64,000 bases of DNA from Photobacterium sanctipauli (GTDB lineage: Bacteria > Pseudomonadota > Gammaproteobacteria > Enterobacterales > Vibrionaceae), in NCBI RefSeq assembly GCF_003026495.1, contig NZ_PYMA01000001.1, forward strand, positions 186,001-250,000. The letters run 5' to 3'. The notes below the pieces were generated by a model. It had not been told where the DNA came from. It ran no database searches and saw only the letters and a list, made by a program, of their open reading frames with translations. Below, piece after piece: positions 28,865-38,225 of the stretch. Numbering within the stretch: the stretch's first letter is position 1; each line of letters begins with the position of its first letter. A program made the position numbers and the translations under genes.

Positions 28865-30544
28865 ATGCACAGCCCGAAACATTGCTTTACACCGTTCAAG
28901 TCATCCATTGATGGCTATACACTGCCGGAAAAGTTCACCTATCCGTTTTATTACGAGCCGCACCCAATCAGCATCTTGGCGGCGGAAGAATTGCAGCAGC
29001 ACTTGCTAACGCAGACTGACTGGCAACATAACTTCGGTTTGAACGGTGATACTGAAAGTGCCATCGGCAAAATGTTTGGTGTACTTGTTGTTGAGAACTG
29101 TCAAGGCGAAATCGGCTACCTGTCTGCCTTTTCCGGCAAAATAGCCGATCAAAACCTACTGCCAGGCTTTGTCCCGCCTGTATTTGATATGCTGGCTGAA
29201 GACAGCTTCTACTTAGTAGAACAGGCTGAGATCAACCAGATTACCGCTGAAATTGAAGCCCTGGAATCCAATCCAGTTCTCAACCGACTTGCTATCACCC
29301 TCAAACAAGAGCGCGAAGCGGGTGAAGAAGCCCTCAAAGCCCACCGCAGTAACATGGTGGAAGGCCGCAAGGTACGTAAAGCCAAACGAGCGGCCGCGGC
29401 GACACTCACAGAAGATGCACGCAATGCATTGAAGAAGCAGCTTAGCAAAGAGAGTGTGATTGAAAAACTCCAGCTTCGTGATTTGAAGCTCCACTGGGAA
29501 GAGCGTATTGGCACTATCCAACAAGAGTTAGATACGCTTGTTGGAGAAATCACCCCGCTGAAAGAGCAACGCAAGGCACGCTCAAACGCACTGCAACAAA
29601 AACTGTTTGCCCAATACCGCTTCCTCAACGCCAATGGGGAAAATAAAAACCTGGGCGAATTGTTTGCAAAAACGACCCAAGGTGTTCCGCCAGCTGCTGC
29701 CGGAGAGTGCGCCGCACCCAAGCTATTACAATACGCTTACCTGTGGGGGCTGAAGCCTATTGCCCTTGCCGAGTTCTGGTGGGGATTACCGCCTAAATCT
29801 GAAATTAGGCAACACAAGAACTACTACCCGGCTTGTCAGGGTAAGTGCCAGCCAATATTGACCCATATGCTTGAAGGTTTGGTCGTGGATGAAAACCCAT
29901 TGCTATCAAACCCAGCAGAAGGCAAGCACGTCGATATTATCTATCAAGATGAAGACATGGCAGTGGTAAATAAACCTGCCGAGTTTCTGTCTGTTCCGGG
30001 CAAGACCATCGAAGACTCGGTGTACCATCGCATGAAGCTGTTGTTCCCAAATGCAACGGGTCCATTGATTGTCCACCGTTTGGACATGTCGACATCTGGC
30101 CTGATGGTTATCGCGATTAGCAAGCGGGCAAATAAGAGCCTACAGAAGCAGTTCATCCAACGTACGGTCGAAAAACGCTACGTTGCCCTCATTGATGGCC
30201 TACTTGAAAACGAGCAAGGGACAATCAACCTACCAATGCGCGGTGATCTTGATGACCGCCCACGCCAGTTGATTTGTTACGAGCACGGAAAACCTGCGGA
30301 AACCACTTGGCAGGTGATTGAACGTAAAGACAACCGTACCAAAGTGTATCTCTCGCCGAAAACAGGACGTACCCACCAGTTAAGGGTTCACTGCGCCCAC
30401 CCCCTCGGCTTGCAAATGCCAATTATCGGCGACGACCTGTATGGCAAAAAGGAAAACCGCCTGCACCTGCATGCTGAAACCTTAGTTTTGGACCATCCGA
30501 TTACCCATGAGCGGATGACATTTCGAGTCGATGCCGAGTTCTAA
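28865..30544 (+). CDS. RluA-family pseudouridine synthase, long form with coiled-coil N-terminus
   Basis: A pseudouridine synthase of 559 residues, much longer than RluA itself (about 220). The N-terminal 370 residues are of a type I know from vibrios: a conserved start HCFTPFKSSIDGYTLPEKFTYPFYYEPHP, then a strongly charged helical coiled coil (residues about 145-260). The catalytic domain starts near residue 365 (VDIIYQDEDMAVVNKPAEFLSVPGK) and has the catalytic Asp in IVHRLDMSTSGLMV and the substrate loop LSPKTGRTHQLRVHC. The RNA target is unknown. The ATG at 28865 is chosen because homologous start wording begins there; its ribosome site is poor and the TTG at 28796 cannot be ruled out. Confidence 0.87.
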   Translation: MHSPKHCFTPFKSSIDGYTLPEKFTYPFYYEPHPISILAAEELQQHLLTQTDWQHNFGLNGDTESAIGKMFGVLVVENCQGEIGYLSAFSGKIADQNLLPGFVPPVFDMLAEDSFYLVEQAEINQITAEIEALESNPVLNRLAITLKQEREAGEEALKAHRSNMVEGRKVRKAKRAAAATLTEDARNALKKQLSKESVIEKLQLRDLKLHWEERIGTIQQELDTLVGEITPLKEQRKARSNALQQKLFAQYRFLNANGENKNLGELFAKTTQGVPPAAAGECAAPKLLQYAYLWGLKPIALAEFWWGLPPKSEIRQHKNYYPACQGKCQPILTHMLEGLVVDENPLLSNPAEGKHVDIIYQDEDMAVVNKPAEFLSVPGKTIEDSVYHRMKLLFPNATGPLIVHRLDMSTSGLMVIAISKRANKSLQKQFIQRTVEKRYVALIDGLLENEQGTINLPMRGDLDDRPRQLICYEHGKPAETTWQVIERKDNRTKVYLSPKTGRTHQLRVHCAHPLGLQMPIIGDDLYGKKENRLHLHAETLVLDHPITHERMTFRVDAEF

Positions 30545-30549
30545 CTCGT

Positions 30550-30597
30550 TATACCCAAACGACTTAAAGATGCCCATCTTGAACTAACTTGGGTATA
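30550..30597. repeat. palindromic intergenic element with TATACCCAA ends
   Basis: TATACCCAA (30550-30558) and TTGGGTATA (30589-30597) bracket 30 bases. Single TATACCCAA ends also occur at about 39117 and 52268 in this window, next to gene ends. It looks like one of the small dispersed palindromes found in Vibrionaceae. Confidence 0.5.
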
Positions 30598-30605
30598 TCC
30601 AAATG

Positions 30606-30635
30606 GCCAGTACTTTTCAGTGCTGGCTTTTTTAT
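30606..30635 (+). terminator. terminator after the pseudouridine synthase
   Basis: Stem GCCAGTACT / AGTGCTGGC (one G-T-type mismatch) followed by TTTTTTAT. Confidence 0.75.
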
Positions 30636-30993
30636 TTTAAATACAACACGCAAAGCAAAATAGCGCCACCACCACCCCAAAAAAAGAATAACTAAATACC
30701 TAAGTCACGTCCGATACTAGCCGATAGCATTAAGTCAGAGTTATTCAACCCTATGTTATAAAATAAGGCTGTTTCTTATTTATTCTGCATTAACTTCACA
30801 GTTCGCTAAATAAGTTTATATGAAACTTAAAACACATACTTTTATTAAGGTAACCGATATTCTTTTCGATCTAATTTTTAGTGTATAAAAAGATCAGGCT
30901 AATTTGTTGATTAAACAACATGCAAGATCGTGAGAACCAATCGGCCAAAGCTTTATTTATCAATAACTTTCACTTCAATCCGGAGTAAACACG
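30636..30993. other. intergenic region before the DUF1800 gene
   Basis: About 360 AT-rich bases with no supported gene. It must carry the promoter of the DUF1800-DUF1501 pair. A good ribosome site, CGGAG, ends it just before 30994. I see no clear operator. Confidence 0.5.
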
Positions 30994-32946
30994 ATGTTTT
31001 TCAAAACCGTCAATATTTTGAAAAAGGCTATCGTTTTCTTACTCTTTCAAATTATTGCAATAAATGCATACGCTGTTGATTTGATTGACAATGGTAGCAT
31101 CAAGCGAGCAATAAACTACAGCTACTTTCCATATTCCGTCAATGTCTCCGTCGTTAGCGACGGTAATATTGTTGAAACCTTTGAATGCCAAATAAATAAA
31201 AAAGGACACAACCGAAAAGCACAGTGGCCGTACCATATTGGCCAGTGTATCAATAATAACAGTCTCAGGGTTACCATCGGTCAACTACAGCCTGATGACA
31301 CCATCGTTCCAATAAAGTCCAAGACTGAAAACCATCTCTGGGCTGAGGATAACAGCTACAGTTTACAATTCGAACGCATCGACACCCCACTTATACTCGA
31401 TTATCAAAATGCCGCACGATTATTAGAACGGGGAACTTTCGGCCCAACCCCATCGACGGTTAATGCCTTAGTCGGCCAAACCGCAGAACAATGGGTAGAT
31501 GAACAAATGGCTTTGCCCGCCTCCTACCACCACGACGAATATGTCCGGATCCAAACTATTCGGGGCGAGATAAACGGCAGTATTAGCGAGCACCGCAACT
31601 ACCGCAGTAACGCTTGGTGGGGCATAGCGTTAAACAGCGAGGATCAACTTCGCCAACGGGTGGCATTCGCCTTGAGCCAGATGCTGGTCGTCTCACAAAA
31701 TGATGCGGGGCTTTCCGGCAACAATCGCGCCAAAGGGCTTGCCATCTACTACGATCTCTTAGTGCAACACGCCTTCGGCAATTATAAAGATCTCTTGCGT
31801 GATGTTACCTATTCACCCGCGATGGGACGCTTCCTAACCATGGCAGGCAACTTACCGCCTGATCCCGAGCAGAACCGTTACCCTGATGAGAACTACGCCC
31901 GAGAACTGCTCCAACTGTTTTCCCTTGGCGAATGGAAAACTAACTATCGTGGCATAGTTAAAAAGGACAGTGAAACCGGCGCCCCTATTCCGGCTTATAC
32001 CGAGGAGGATGTCCAAGAGTTAGCTCGGCTTTTTACCGGGTGGGATGAAGCCAATGGGCTATTAGCGCCAATGGTGGTTACCGCTGCCAATCATGATACT
32101 GATCCTAAACGTATTCTCGGCAAGAATTACCCCGGTAACGAAAGCGCTGATGAAGAGCTGGAAAGGCTACTCAATATCTTGATTGGCAAGCGTGAAACCG
32201 CCGTGTTTGTTAGTAAGCACCTGATTAAACAATTGGTGACCTCCAACCCGAATAAGTTCTATGTCGAGCGGGTAGCAAGGGTTTTCAACAACACCCAAGG
32301 TGATTTAGCAGCAGTCGTCAAAGCCATTTTAACCGACCCCCAACCTTATGAGTTCAACCCTATTTCAGTATCCAAAGCGCGCGAACCCATACTCACTACA
32401 GCAGCCCTCTATCGGGCGTTTAATAGCCAGATGGGTGATAGCTATCCGCATCACCGTGATACCAGCCTTGGCTACGGCTACGATGGCGAATACTCACCGG
32501 AAAAGCACCGATTTTCTCAAGGCCCATTAAGTGCGCCATCCGTTTTCAATTTCTTCCCTGCTAATTTCACCCCTAGCGGTCCTTTGGAAGATAACAACTT
32601 GATTGGGCCTGAATTCGCATTATATACCTCGGCAGAGATCCCTAACTTTGCCAATCTCATTTACCGTAAGCTAAAAAGCGATACCACTCTCGATGGCGAT
32701 GTCACCGGGTTAGCCGATGATCGTCTGATCCTTGATTACTCTGCCTTCACCCCACTCTGGACCGCCAATGACAGGCAAGGCTTTTTGGATCAGCTCGCCG
32801 ATACGTTGTTCGACGGTACGCTTACTCCGCAGCTCGAACAACGGCTGGGGGATGTCTATGACGCCATGCCAAAATCTAATCACGACAATATGTACAAAGT
32901 CTTCTGGGTGGCAGCCATGTCACCAGAATTCCAGATTCAGGAGTAA
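30994..32946 (+). CDS. DUF1800 domain exported protein
   Basis: A 650-residue protein with a Sec signal peptide (MFFKTVNILKKAIVFLLFQI, cleavage near NAYA). Residues about 25-125 are a separate beta-rich region of unknown type. The DUF1800 domain follows from about residue 135: AARLLERGTFGPT, LRQRVAFALSQMLVVSQND, GNYKDLLRDVTYSPAMGRFLTM, DENYARELLQLFSLGEW and LARLFTGWDE are its standard blocks. The family is widespread and uncharacterised. It is nearly always next to a DUF1501 gene, as here (3 bases apart). Expected in the periplasm or outside the cell. Confidence 0.85.
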   Translation: MFFKTVNILKKAIVFLLFQIIAINAYAVDLIDNGSIKRAINYSYFPYSVNVSVVSDGNIVETFECQINKKGHNRKAQWPYHIGQCINNNSLRVTIGQLQPDDTIVPIKSKTENHLWAEDNSYSLQFERIDTPLILDYQNAARLLERGTFGPTPSTVNALVGQTAEQWVDEQMALPASYHHDEYVRIQTIRGEINGSISEHRNYRSNAWWGIALNSEDQLRQRVAFALSQMLVVSQNDAGLSGNNRAKGLAIYYDLLVQHAFGNYKDLLRDVTYSPAMGRFLTMAGNLPPDPEQNRYPDENYARELLQLFSLGEWKTNYRGIVKKDSETGAPIPAYTEEDVQELARLFTGWDEANGLLAPMVVTAANHDTDPKRILGKNYPGNESADEELERLLNILIGKRETAVFVSKHLIKQLVTSNPNKFYVERVARVFNNTQGDLAAVVKAILTDPQPYEFNPISVSKAREPILTTAALYRAFNSQMGDSYPHHRDTSLGYGYDGEYSPEKHRFSQGPLSAPSVFNFFPANFTPSGPLEDNNLIGPEFALYTSAEIPNFANLIYRKLKSDTTLDGDVTGLADDRLILDYSAFTPLWTANDRQGFLDQLADTLFDGTLTPQLEQRLGDVYDAMPKSNHDNMYKVFWVAAMSPEFQIQE

Positions 32947-32949
32947 CTC

Positions 32950-34260
32950 ATGATGAAATTATCGCGACGTCGATTTTTACAACATAGCGCCCTGATGACG
33001 GGGGCAAGCTCACTACCGATGGCGTTCACGCTCAGCAATAAAGCCTACGCAGCCACCGACTATAAGGCCATGGTCTGTGTATTCCTTCGCGGCGGCAATG
33101 ACTCTTTTAATATGCTCATGGCTGGCGATGATGACCTGTATGGCAAGTACGCCACCAGACGCCCGAATATTGCCATAGAAAAAACCTCACTGTTAATGAC
33201 AGGCAAAACCGATAACAACGGGGTACCCATAGGACTACACCCCAATATGCCCGGTGTGCAATCGCTGTTTCAGAATGGGCTGGCAGCCGGACTCATCAAT
33301 ATAGGTACACTGGTTGGCCCTGCCGGCAGCGGAGCCCCAAACCCAACGGGGTTATTCAACCACTCCAAGCAGCAATATGCCTGGGAAAGTGCCTGGCAGA
33401 GTAGTGGTTATGCCGCATATGGCTGGGGCGGATTATTGATGGACCTACTTGCGCAAGGCGGAGCCATACCCGAACTGGTTTCCCTCGGCGGTAATAGTTG
33501 GTTATCAGGGGTGAATGTCGGTGATGTGCGTACTAACACTCAAGGCTCGGTGTCTGAAGTCAGTACCTTTAGCGACTCATCAACACTGGAAGCGGAATAC
33601 AACGAGATGGTCAACGAGGTTTACCTTTCCCCTTTCCACCAGCAATACCTAAAACAGCATGAAGGCTTCCTCACCCCCTATAACAACTTCCGCTCTTTGA
33701 TCGAGTCTACGCCTTTAGATCCGAACATCAGCCGTAACAGCTCTCTGAGCTCCCAACTATCTGCTGTAAAGCGCATCATTGACGCGTCTGTCGCATCGGG
33801 GAGTGTGGGACGTCAGGTGTTCATCGTTAACCAAGGCGGGTACGACACCCACTCCAACCAACTACCAAGGCATGAATCGCTGTATAGCCAACTTGATACC
33901 GCGCTTACTGAGTTCACGCTAGCCTTAGAAAGTCTGCAACCGAATGTCACCACTTTCACGATGTCAGATTTTGGCCGTACCATGCACAACAATAGCAATA
34001 ACGGTACCGACCATGGTTGGGGCAGCAACCAATTGGTGATTGGCGGTAGCGTTATGGGCGGTTGTTATGGCGCCTACCCTGACTTTAGTGTGGGTAGTCC
34101 GGATGATAACGGCAGGGGACGCTTGATCCCTACCCTCGCTCATGAGCAAATGGCCGCCACGTTAGCCACTTGGTTTGGCGTCAGCAGTTCGGGGATCGAG
34201 ACGGTATTCCCCACCACCTCTGCCAATTTTGGCACCATGAACCTCGGTTTCATGGGCTAG
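32950..34260 (+). CDS. DUF1501 domain protein with Tat signal
   Basis: A 436-residue protein of the DUF1501 family, which is distantly related to the alkaline phosphatase/sulfatase superfamily. The N-terminus LSRRRFLQHSALMTG is a twin-arginine signal, so it is exported folded, probably with a cofactor or metal. Typical stretches are MVCVFLRGGNDSFNML, LHPNMPGVQSLFQNG, VNQGGYDTHSNQL and MSDFGRTMHNNSNNGTDHGWG, the last two rich in likely metal ligands (Asp, His). It follows the DUF1800 gene by 3 bases, so the two are one operon. The substrate is unknown. Confidence 0.87.
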   Translation: MMKLSRRRFLQHSALMTGASSLPMAFTLSNKAYAATDYKAMVCVFLRGGNDSFNMLMAGDDDLYGKYATRRPNIAIEKTSLLMTGKTDNNGVPIGLHPNMPGVQSLFQNGLAAGLINIGTLVGPAGSGAPNPTGLFNHSKQQYAWESAWQSSGYAAYGWGGLLMDLLAQGGAIPELVSLGGNSWLSGVNVGDVRTNTQGSVSEVSTFSDSSTLEAEYNEMVNEVYLSPFHQQYLKQHEGFLTPYNNFRSLIESTPLDPNISRNSSLSSQLSAVKRIIDASVASGSVGRQVFIVNQGGYDTHSNQLPRHESLYSQLDTALTEFTLALESLQPNVTTFTMSDFGRTMHNNSNNGTDHGWGSNQLVIGGSVMGGCYGAYPDFSVGSPDDNGRGRLIPTLAHEQMAATLATWFGVSSSGIETVFPTTSANFGTMNLGFMG

Positions 34261-34339
34261 CTATGTTGGCATAACCCTTCACAGACGGGCGACACTGCTC
34301 CTTCCGTGTCCCGCCCTCACAGCTAGTCCTAGCCTCTAT

Positions 34340-34374
34340 AAGGCGGTGCCTCTTTGATGCACCGCCTTCTTTTT
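34340..34374 (+). terminator. terminator after the DUF1501 gene
   Basis: Perfect 10-base arms AAGGCGGTGC / GCACCGCCTT with a 9-base loop, then CTTTTT. It overlaps the end of the convergent YibE/F gene by two bases. Confidence 0.8.
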
Positions 34375-35497
34375 AGTCGTTATATTTTTGGTAGACAAAA
34401 CTCGCAATCAATACCGTCAATGGCACAGTCATGATCAAACCAATGCTGCCTGCAAGGCCATGGATCATCGCCAGTGACAGAGCGGGAATATTCATAAATT
34501 GCATCACTGGCATTTGGAAGCCCCAAACCATCATGATGGTCGTGAGTGCGCTTCCAACAAACGCCAAAACCAAGGTGTTGGTCATGGTGCCAAGAATATC
34601 GCGGCCAATGCGTATTGTTGCCATCAAACGCTCTTTTTCCGTTTGCTCTGGCGAAGCATCACGAAGTTCATGGTAAGAAGAAACCATCGAGATTGCGACA
34701 TCCATAACTGCACCAAGGGCCGAGATCATAATGGCGACAAACAGCAACCAGCGTACCTGGATCTGCCCTGTGCCACCTAAATAAAGGAGGTCTTCCCCCT
34801 TGTCGAGATACAAGCCATTCAATTGCGCCATCTCACCAAATATCTGTGCCATCACCCCGGCAACTATAACGCCGGCCAGCGTACCTAGCATGGCGACAAT
34901 GGACTTCTTGTTGTACCCCGCAACCAGCAAGAAATTGACGATAATTTTTATCGCCATAAGGCCAATAGTCACAATAACAGGGTTAAATCCTGCGAATAAC
35001 GCTGGTACCAATACGCCAATCAATAACGCGCCTGTGAAATACAATGAGACCACAGAGTTAACACCTTGGATCCCGGCCAACAAGATAGTCAGTAACACTA
35101 TGATGCCAATCATCCAATACACTGCTGAAGAGCGATCATGGTTGAATGGCCAGTAAATGGTTCGCCCTGCCTGTTCGCGAATAAGCATGATGAACCTATC
35201 GCCTTCTTGCACATAGACGTTATGAAGTCGGCTAAGTTGGTTCTCGACTTCAACTTGCTTACCCTGCTCCTCACTATCTAATAATTTCACCAACAAACGT
35301 TGGCGGCCCGTTTTAATTGAAGGTACTAAATGATCCGATTGAGTACTTTCAGTTAAAACCTCTATGACTTCCGCCTTAACAAAAACTTGGTTGCTATAGG
35401 CTGTGGGGCGAAAACTATCGCTAACCATTGGCGAAAGCCACAAAATAGCCGTAGAAATAATAAAGATAACGGTCGGAAAAATTAATCGGTTAAACAT
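34373..35497 (-). CDS. YibE/F family membrane protein
   Basis: A multi-spanning inner-membrane protein of 374 residues of the YibE/F-like family. An N-terminal helix is followed by an extracytoplasmic domain (about residues 35-125), then about seven helices. The family stretch ISALGAVMDVAISMVSSYHEL near residue 262 and GRDILGTMTNTLVLAFVGSAL are the most conserved blocks. Transport is suspected for the family but no substrate is established. It is downstream of no obvious partner; the nucleotidase gene on the same strand ends upstream with its own hairpin. Confidence 0.88.
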   Translation of the reverse strand: MFNRLIFPTVIFIISTAILWLSPMVSDSFRPTAYSNQVFVKAEVIEVLTESTQSDHLVPSIKTGRQRLLVKLLDSEEQGKQVEVENQLSRLHNVYVQEGDRFIMLIREQAGRTIYWPFNHDRSSAVYWMIGIIVLLTILLAGIQGVNSVVSLYFTGALLIGVLVPALFAGFNPVIVTIGLMAIKIIVNFLLVAGYNKKSIVAMLGTLAGVIVAGVMAQIFGEMAQLNGLYLDKGEDLLYLGGTGQIQVRWLLFVAIMISALGAVMDVAISMVSSYHELRDASPEQTEKERLMATIRIGRDILGTMTNTLVLAFVGSALTTIMMVWGFQMPVMQFMNIPALSLAMIHGLAGSIGLIMTVPLTVLIASFVYQKYND

Positions 35498-35512
35498 TTC
35501 GGTATCCTAAAC

Positions 35513-35536
35513 AAGAAGGCGCTAATGCGCCTTCTT
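35513..35536. terminator. palindromic hairpin between nucleotidase and yibE/F-like genes
   Basis: Perfect 9-base arms AAGAAGGCG / CGCCTTCTT with a 6-base loop. No long T-run follows on either strand, so it may be a weak terminator or an RNA-stabilising structure. Confidence 0.5.
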
Positions 35537-35555
35537 AATTTAAATCAATAGCTTA

Positions 35556-37757
35556 TTACTGAATCTGATTGGTATAAGTACAACCGTTATACACTTCAGT
35601 TAAATCGTCACTATCTTTGTTCGGGTTTTCAAACCAAGAATTGGCATTTTTAGTGCTCAGCGACACGTTAATAGAATCACGATCACTTGGGCCTGAACGC
35701 ATAACACAAATTTCTTTACTGACCAGACGGTTCCAAAGTGCCTCACCTTCAGCACCATCTTCACGTAGGGTCAAAATAGCACCTTTGTGTTCGTCGGCTA
35801 CTACGCCATCAGTATCAGATGGTCCGTATTGCTTGATGTACCAGTTGGTATTTTCAAACTTAACGCGATCAAGTACACCCGTTTTGGCGACGTAATCTGT
35901 TAGCATGTCACGCACCGCGTAAATCGGCTCGGCTGAAGAGTCCCAGATAACGTCTTCATCAGTTACCCAGCCCACTTCTTTCATTGGCGAACCAAAGCGG
36001 TAGTCATTGATAGCCAGCACGTAGGTTTGCTCATCTTCTAATTCAACACCACGGATCTTGATATCCTGAATTCGGTTACCTTTCTTCTCACTTAAATCAA
36101 CCACGTATTCGATATGACCATCGAAAATGTCGTAGTTAAACGATGGTACTTCTGGATCGAAAGAGACGGTGATATCGCCATCTTGGTATTGATTAAAGTA
36201 ACCATATGACCATTCCATGTACTCCTTCAGGTTCTTACCCGTGATATTCACGGCAACCAGCTGGTTGTCGTACATGTAAAGGTTGGCACTGTCTTTCTTG
36301 CGGTACTCTTGGTCGTGGAATAGATTTGAACCATCAGAGAACAGCGCAGCGGCAGACACATCTACTTCTACGCCAGCTTTATCTTCAACATTCATGATTT
36401 GGATCTGGTTAATCAAATCAGTTAATGGCATGTCAGAAAGCTTCGCACTATGGATAGTCGTATACAGACGCAAGCCTTCGTCGGTTAGGTGCTGATTATC
36501 ATGAACCGCTTCATCAGCTCGACCGTTTGGCGTGTTGGTGAAGTTACCTTTTACTTTACCAATCATGATATTAGCGTCAGCAACTGATGCATCGTGAATA
36601 TGCTGCATCTCGTTTTGCAGAGCAGGATCTTCTTCAACGTCGGCAACAGTACGGTTCGACAGTGTGGTATCAACGATCTGCCACTTACCGTTTTCATCTT
36701 TCTCAAGTTCGATTTCTGCTTTTGCCAAAGCCCAGCCCCAGTTACCCGGCTCGATAACTTTCACTTTCTCATGGCGGTTTTCGGCGTTGTATACGCCTGA
36801 TTTATTTTTGTCTTCTACTTCATTTTTGTTATCAGCAGAAATATTTGGCATTTCTGCCGTGAAGTCTGCGCCTTTCTCAACTTGCTCAATAAACCGTGCA
36901 TGCTCGTGGCCCATAAAGATCACGTCAAACTTATCCGCAAGATCAGAAGCGATTTCATGAACACCGCGATCGTGTTCTTTACGTCCGTAGTGAAGCGCGC
37001 CAATCACCACATCTGGCTGGTATTGATCTATCACAGCATTGACGGTTTGCTCAATCGCAACATGCTCATCTTTGAAATCAAGATTACGGAAGTTTTCCGG
37101 GTTAGATGCATTCCACACTTTCACCCAAGATGGTGTTAAGCCAATAACAGCCACTTTGGCACCATTAACTTGGAAGATTTGGTAGCCACGCAGGAATGGT
37201 TCCTCGCCATTAGATTTACAGTCAGTTGAATCTTTGTCCCAAACAATGTTTGATGAGATCACTGAACCATTAAATCCTTCAAGGCTTCGCTCTAGGAAAG
37301 CACGCTCAAAGTCAAATTCATGGTTACCCGGGACCCAAAGGTCGTAATCCATGAAGTTCATGGTCTCAACGACTGGGTGAACAGGCTCGTTGTTGAATAG
37401 CTCAGCTGAGTTACCTTGCACCGTATCGCCAAGATCAATCATTAAGAAGTTATCATTATTGGCACGCTCTTCATTAAGCAACGTGGCAATTTTTGTAAAG
37501 CCAGCATTCACATCGACGCCATCAAGCGCGTAGTCGTAGGCGAAGATACGCCCATGCATATCGCCTGTTGCACCGATGGTAATTGTTTGATGTGTCAATT
37601 CGTTATTGTTGCCCTTGACGATAACCGAAGGGGTCGGCTCATACATCTTGCACTCTTGGATAATTCTGGCGTTATCTTTCGTACTGCTATTACACCCAGC
37701 AAGTGAAGCAATAATCGCAGCACTTAGTGCAGCATGTTTGATAGTTGTTTTTTTCAT
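35556..37757 (-). CDS. lipoprotein 5'-nucleotidase / metallophosphatase (UshA-like)
   Basis: Envelope nucleotidase of 733 residues from the ATG at 37757. The signal ends in the lipobox IASLAGC. The N-terminal calcineurin-like domain has all metal motifs: GDMHGRI, DLGDTVQGN, GNHEFDFE, LHYGRKEHDRG and GHEHAR. The C-terminal 5'-nucleotidase domain starts around residue 420 and binds the base; it contains NVEDKAGVEVDVSAAALF and VLAINDYRFG. It hydrolyses extracellular or periplasmic nucleotides so the nucleoside can be taken up. It is longer than E. coli UshA (550) because of an inserted segment and C-terminal extension. Two CRP-like sites lie 220-280 bases upstream. Confidence 0.88.
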   Translation of the reverse strand: MKKTTIKHAALSAAIIASLAGCNSSTKDNARIIQECKMYEPTPSVIVKGNNNELTHQTITIGATGDMHGRIFAYDYALDGVDVNAGFTKIATLLNEERANNDNFLMIDLGDTVQGNSAELFNNEPVHPVVETMNFMDYDLWVPGNHEFDFERAFLERSLEGFNGSVISSNIVWDKDSTDCKSNGEEPFLRGYQIFQVNGAKVAVIGLTPSWVKVWNASNPENFRNLDFKDEHVAIEQTVNAVIDQYQPDVVIGALHYGRKEHDRGVHEIASDLADKFDVIFMGHEHARFIEQVEKGADFTAEMPNISADNKNEVEDKNKSGVYNAENRHEKVKVIEPGNWGWALAKAEIELEKDENGKWQIVDTTLSNRTVADVEEDPALQNEMQHIHDASVADANIMIGKVKGNFTNTPNGRADEAVHDNQHLTDEGLRLYTTIHSAKLSDMPLTDLINQIQIMNVEDKAGVEVDVSAAALFSDGSNLFHDQEYRKKDSANLYMYDNQLVAVNITGKNLKEYMEWSYGYFNQYQDGDITVSFDPEVPSFNYDIFDGHIEYVVDLSEKKGNRIQDIKIRGVELEDEQTYVLAINDYRFGSPMKEVGWVTDEDVIWDSSAEPIYAVRDMLTDYVAKTGVLDRVKFENTNWYIKQYGPSDTDGVVADEHKGAILTLREDGAEGEALWNRLVSKEICVMRSGPSDRDSINVSLSTKNANSWFENPNKDSDDLTEVYNGCTYTNQIQ

Positions 37758-37979
37758 TTCTCGAAAACCAATAAAAAGGAGGAATAAAAGCACGAGAAAT
37801 ATACATGTAGAAAATAGAACAAATACTCGAAAATCAACCTAAATGTTTCAAGCTGTAAATTCAGTAAGTTTGATGAATCAAGGGTTAATTGTAATCCTTT
37901 GCATGATGCTTAAACGTTAAAACAAAACATTCCGCCAACAAAAGATCGCTCAATAAACAACCACGCAAACGTTTGTTGG

Positions 37980-38049
37980 TGTGATATTGATCTCAAATGA
38001 ATTCAACTTAAGAGCCAACAAACCAGACAAAAATGTGACAATAATCACA
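37980..38049. promoter_or_regulatory. two CRP-like sites between the nucleotidase and patatin genes
   Basis: TGTGACAATAATCACA (38034-38049) is a perfect TGTGA-N6-TCACA match. TGTGATATTGATCTCA (37980-37995) matches at 9 of 10 positions. Their centres are 54 bases apart, about five helical turns. They lie in the 468-base divergent spacer, so cAMP-CRP could control either gene or both. Confidence 0.65.
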
Positions 38050-38200
38050 CTTGAATATACTAAAGACAATGATCATTCTTGTTGTACGTTGTAAATTTGA
38101 AACGTTACACACTGAAAAGAAATGGTGGCTTTTTATACTATAACGAGTCAGGTTCAATTAAATTTCTATCTGATATCTTATGGTAGAGGAGCAGGAAACA

Positions 38201-38215
38201 TGTCATCAACTTAGG
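38201..38215 (+). other. possible four-codon leader ORF before the patatin gene
   Basis: ATG TCA TCA ACT TAG follows AGGAGCAGGAAAC, a strong ribosome site. Its stop codon overlaps TAGGAG, the ribosome site of the patatin gene that starts with TTG at 38226. Translation of the leader could affect initiation of the patatin. This may be chance. Confidence 0.3.
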
Positions 38216-38225
38216 AGCAAATACA

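Noticed and set aside
29209..29721. 170-codon minus-strand ORF in the pseudouridine synthase gene
   Set aside because: Antisense to the coiled-coil region; the Ser/Arg/Ala bias is the reverse reading of Glu/Lys/Leu codons.
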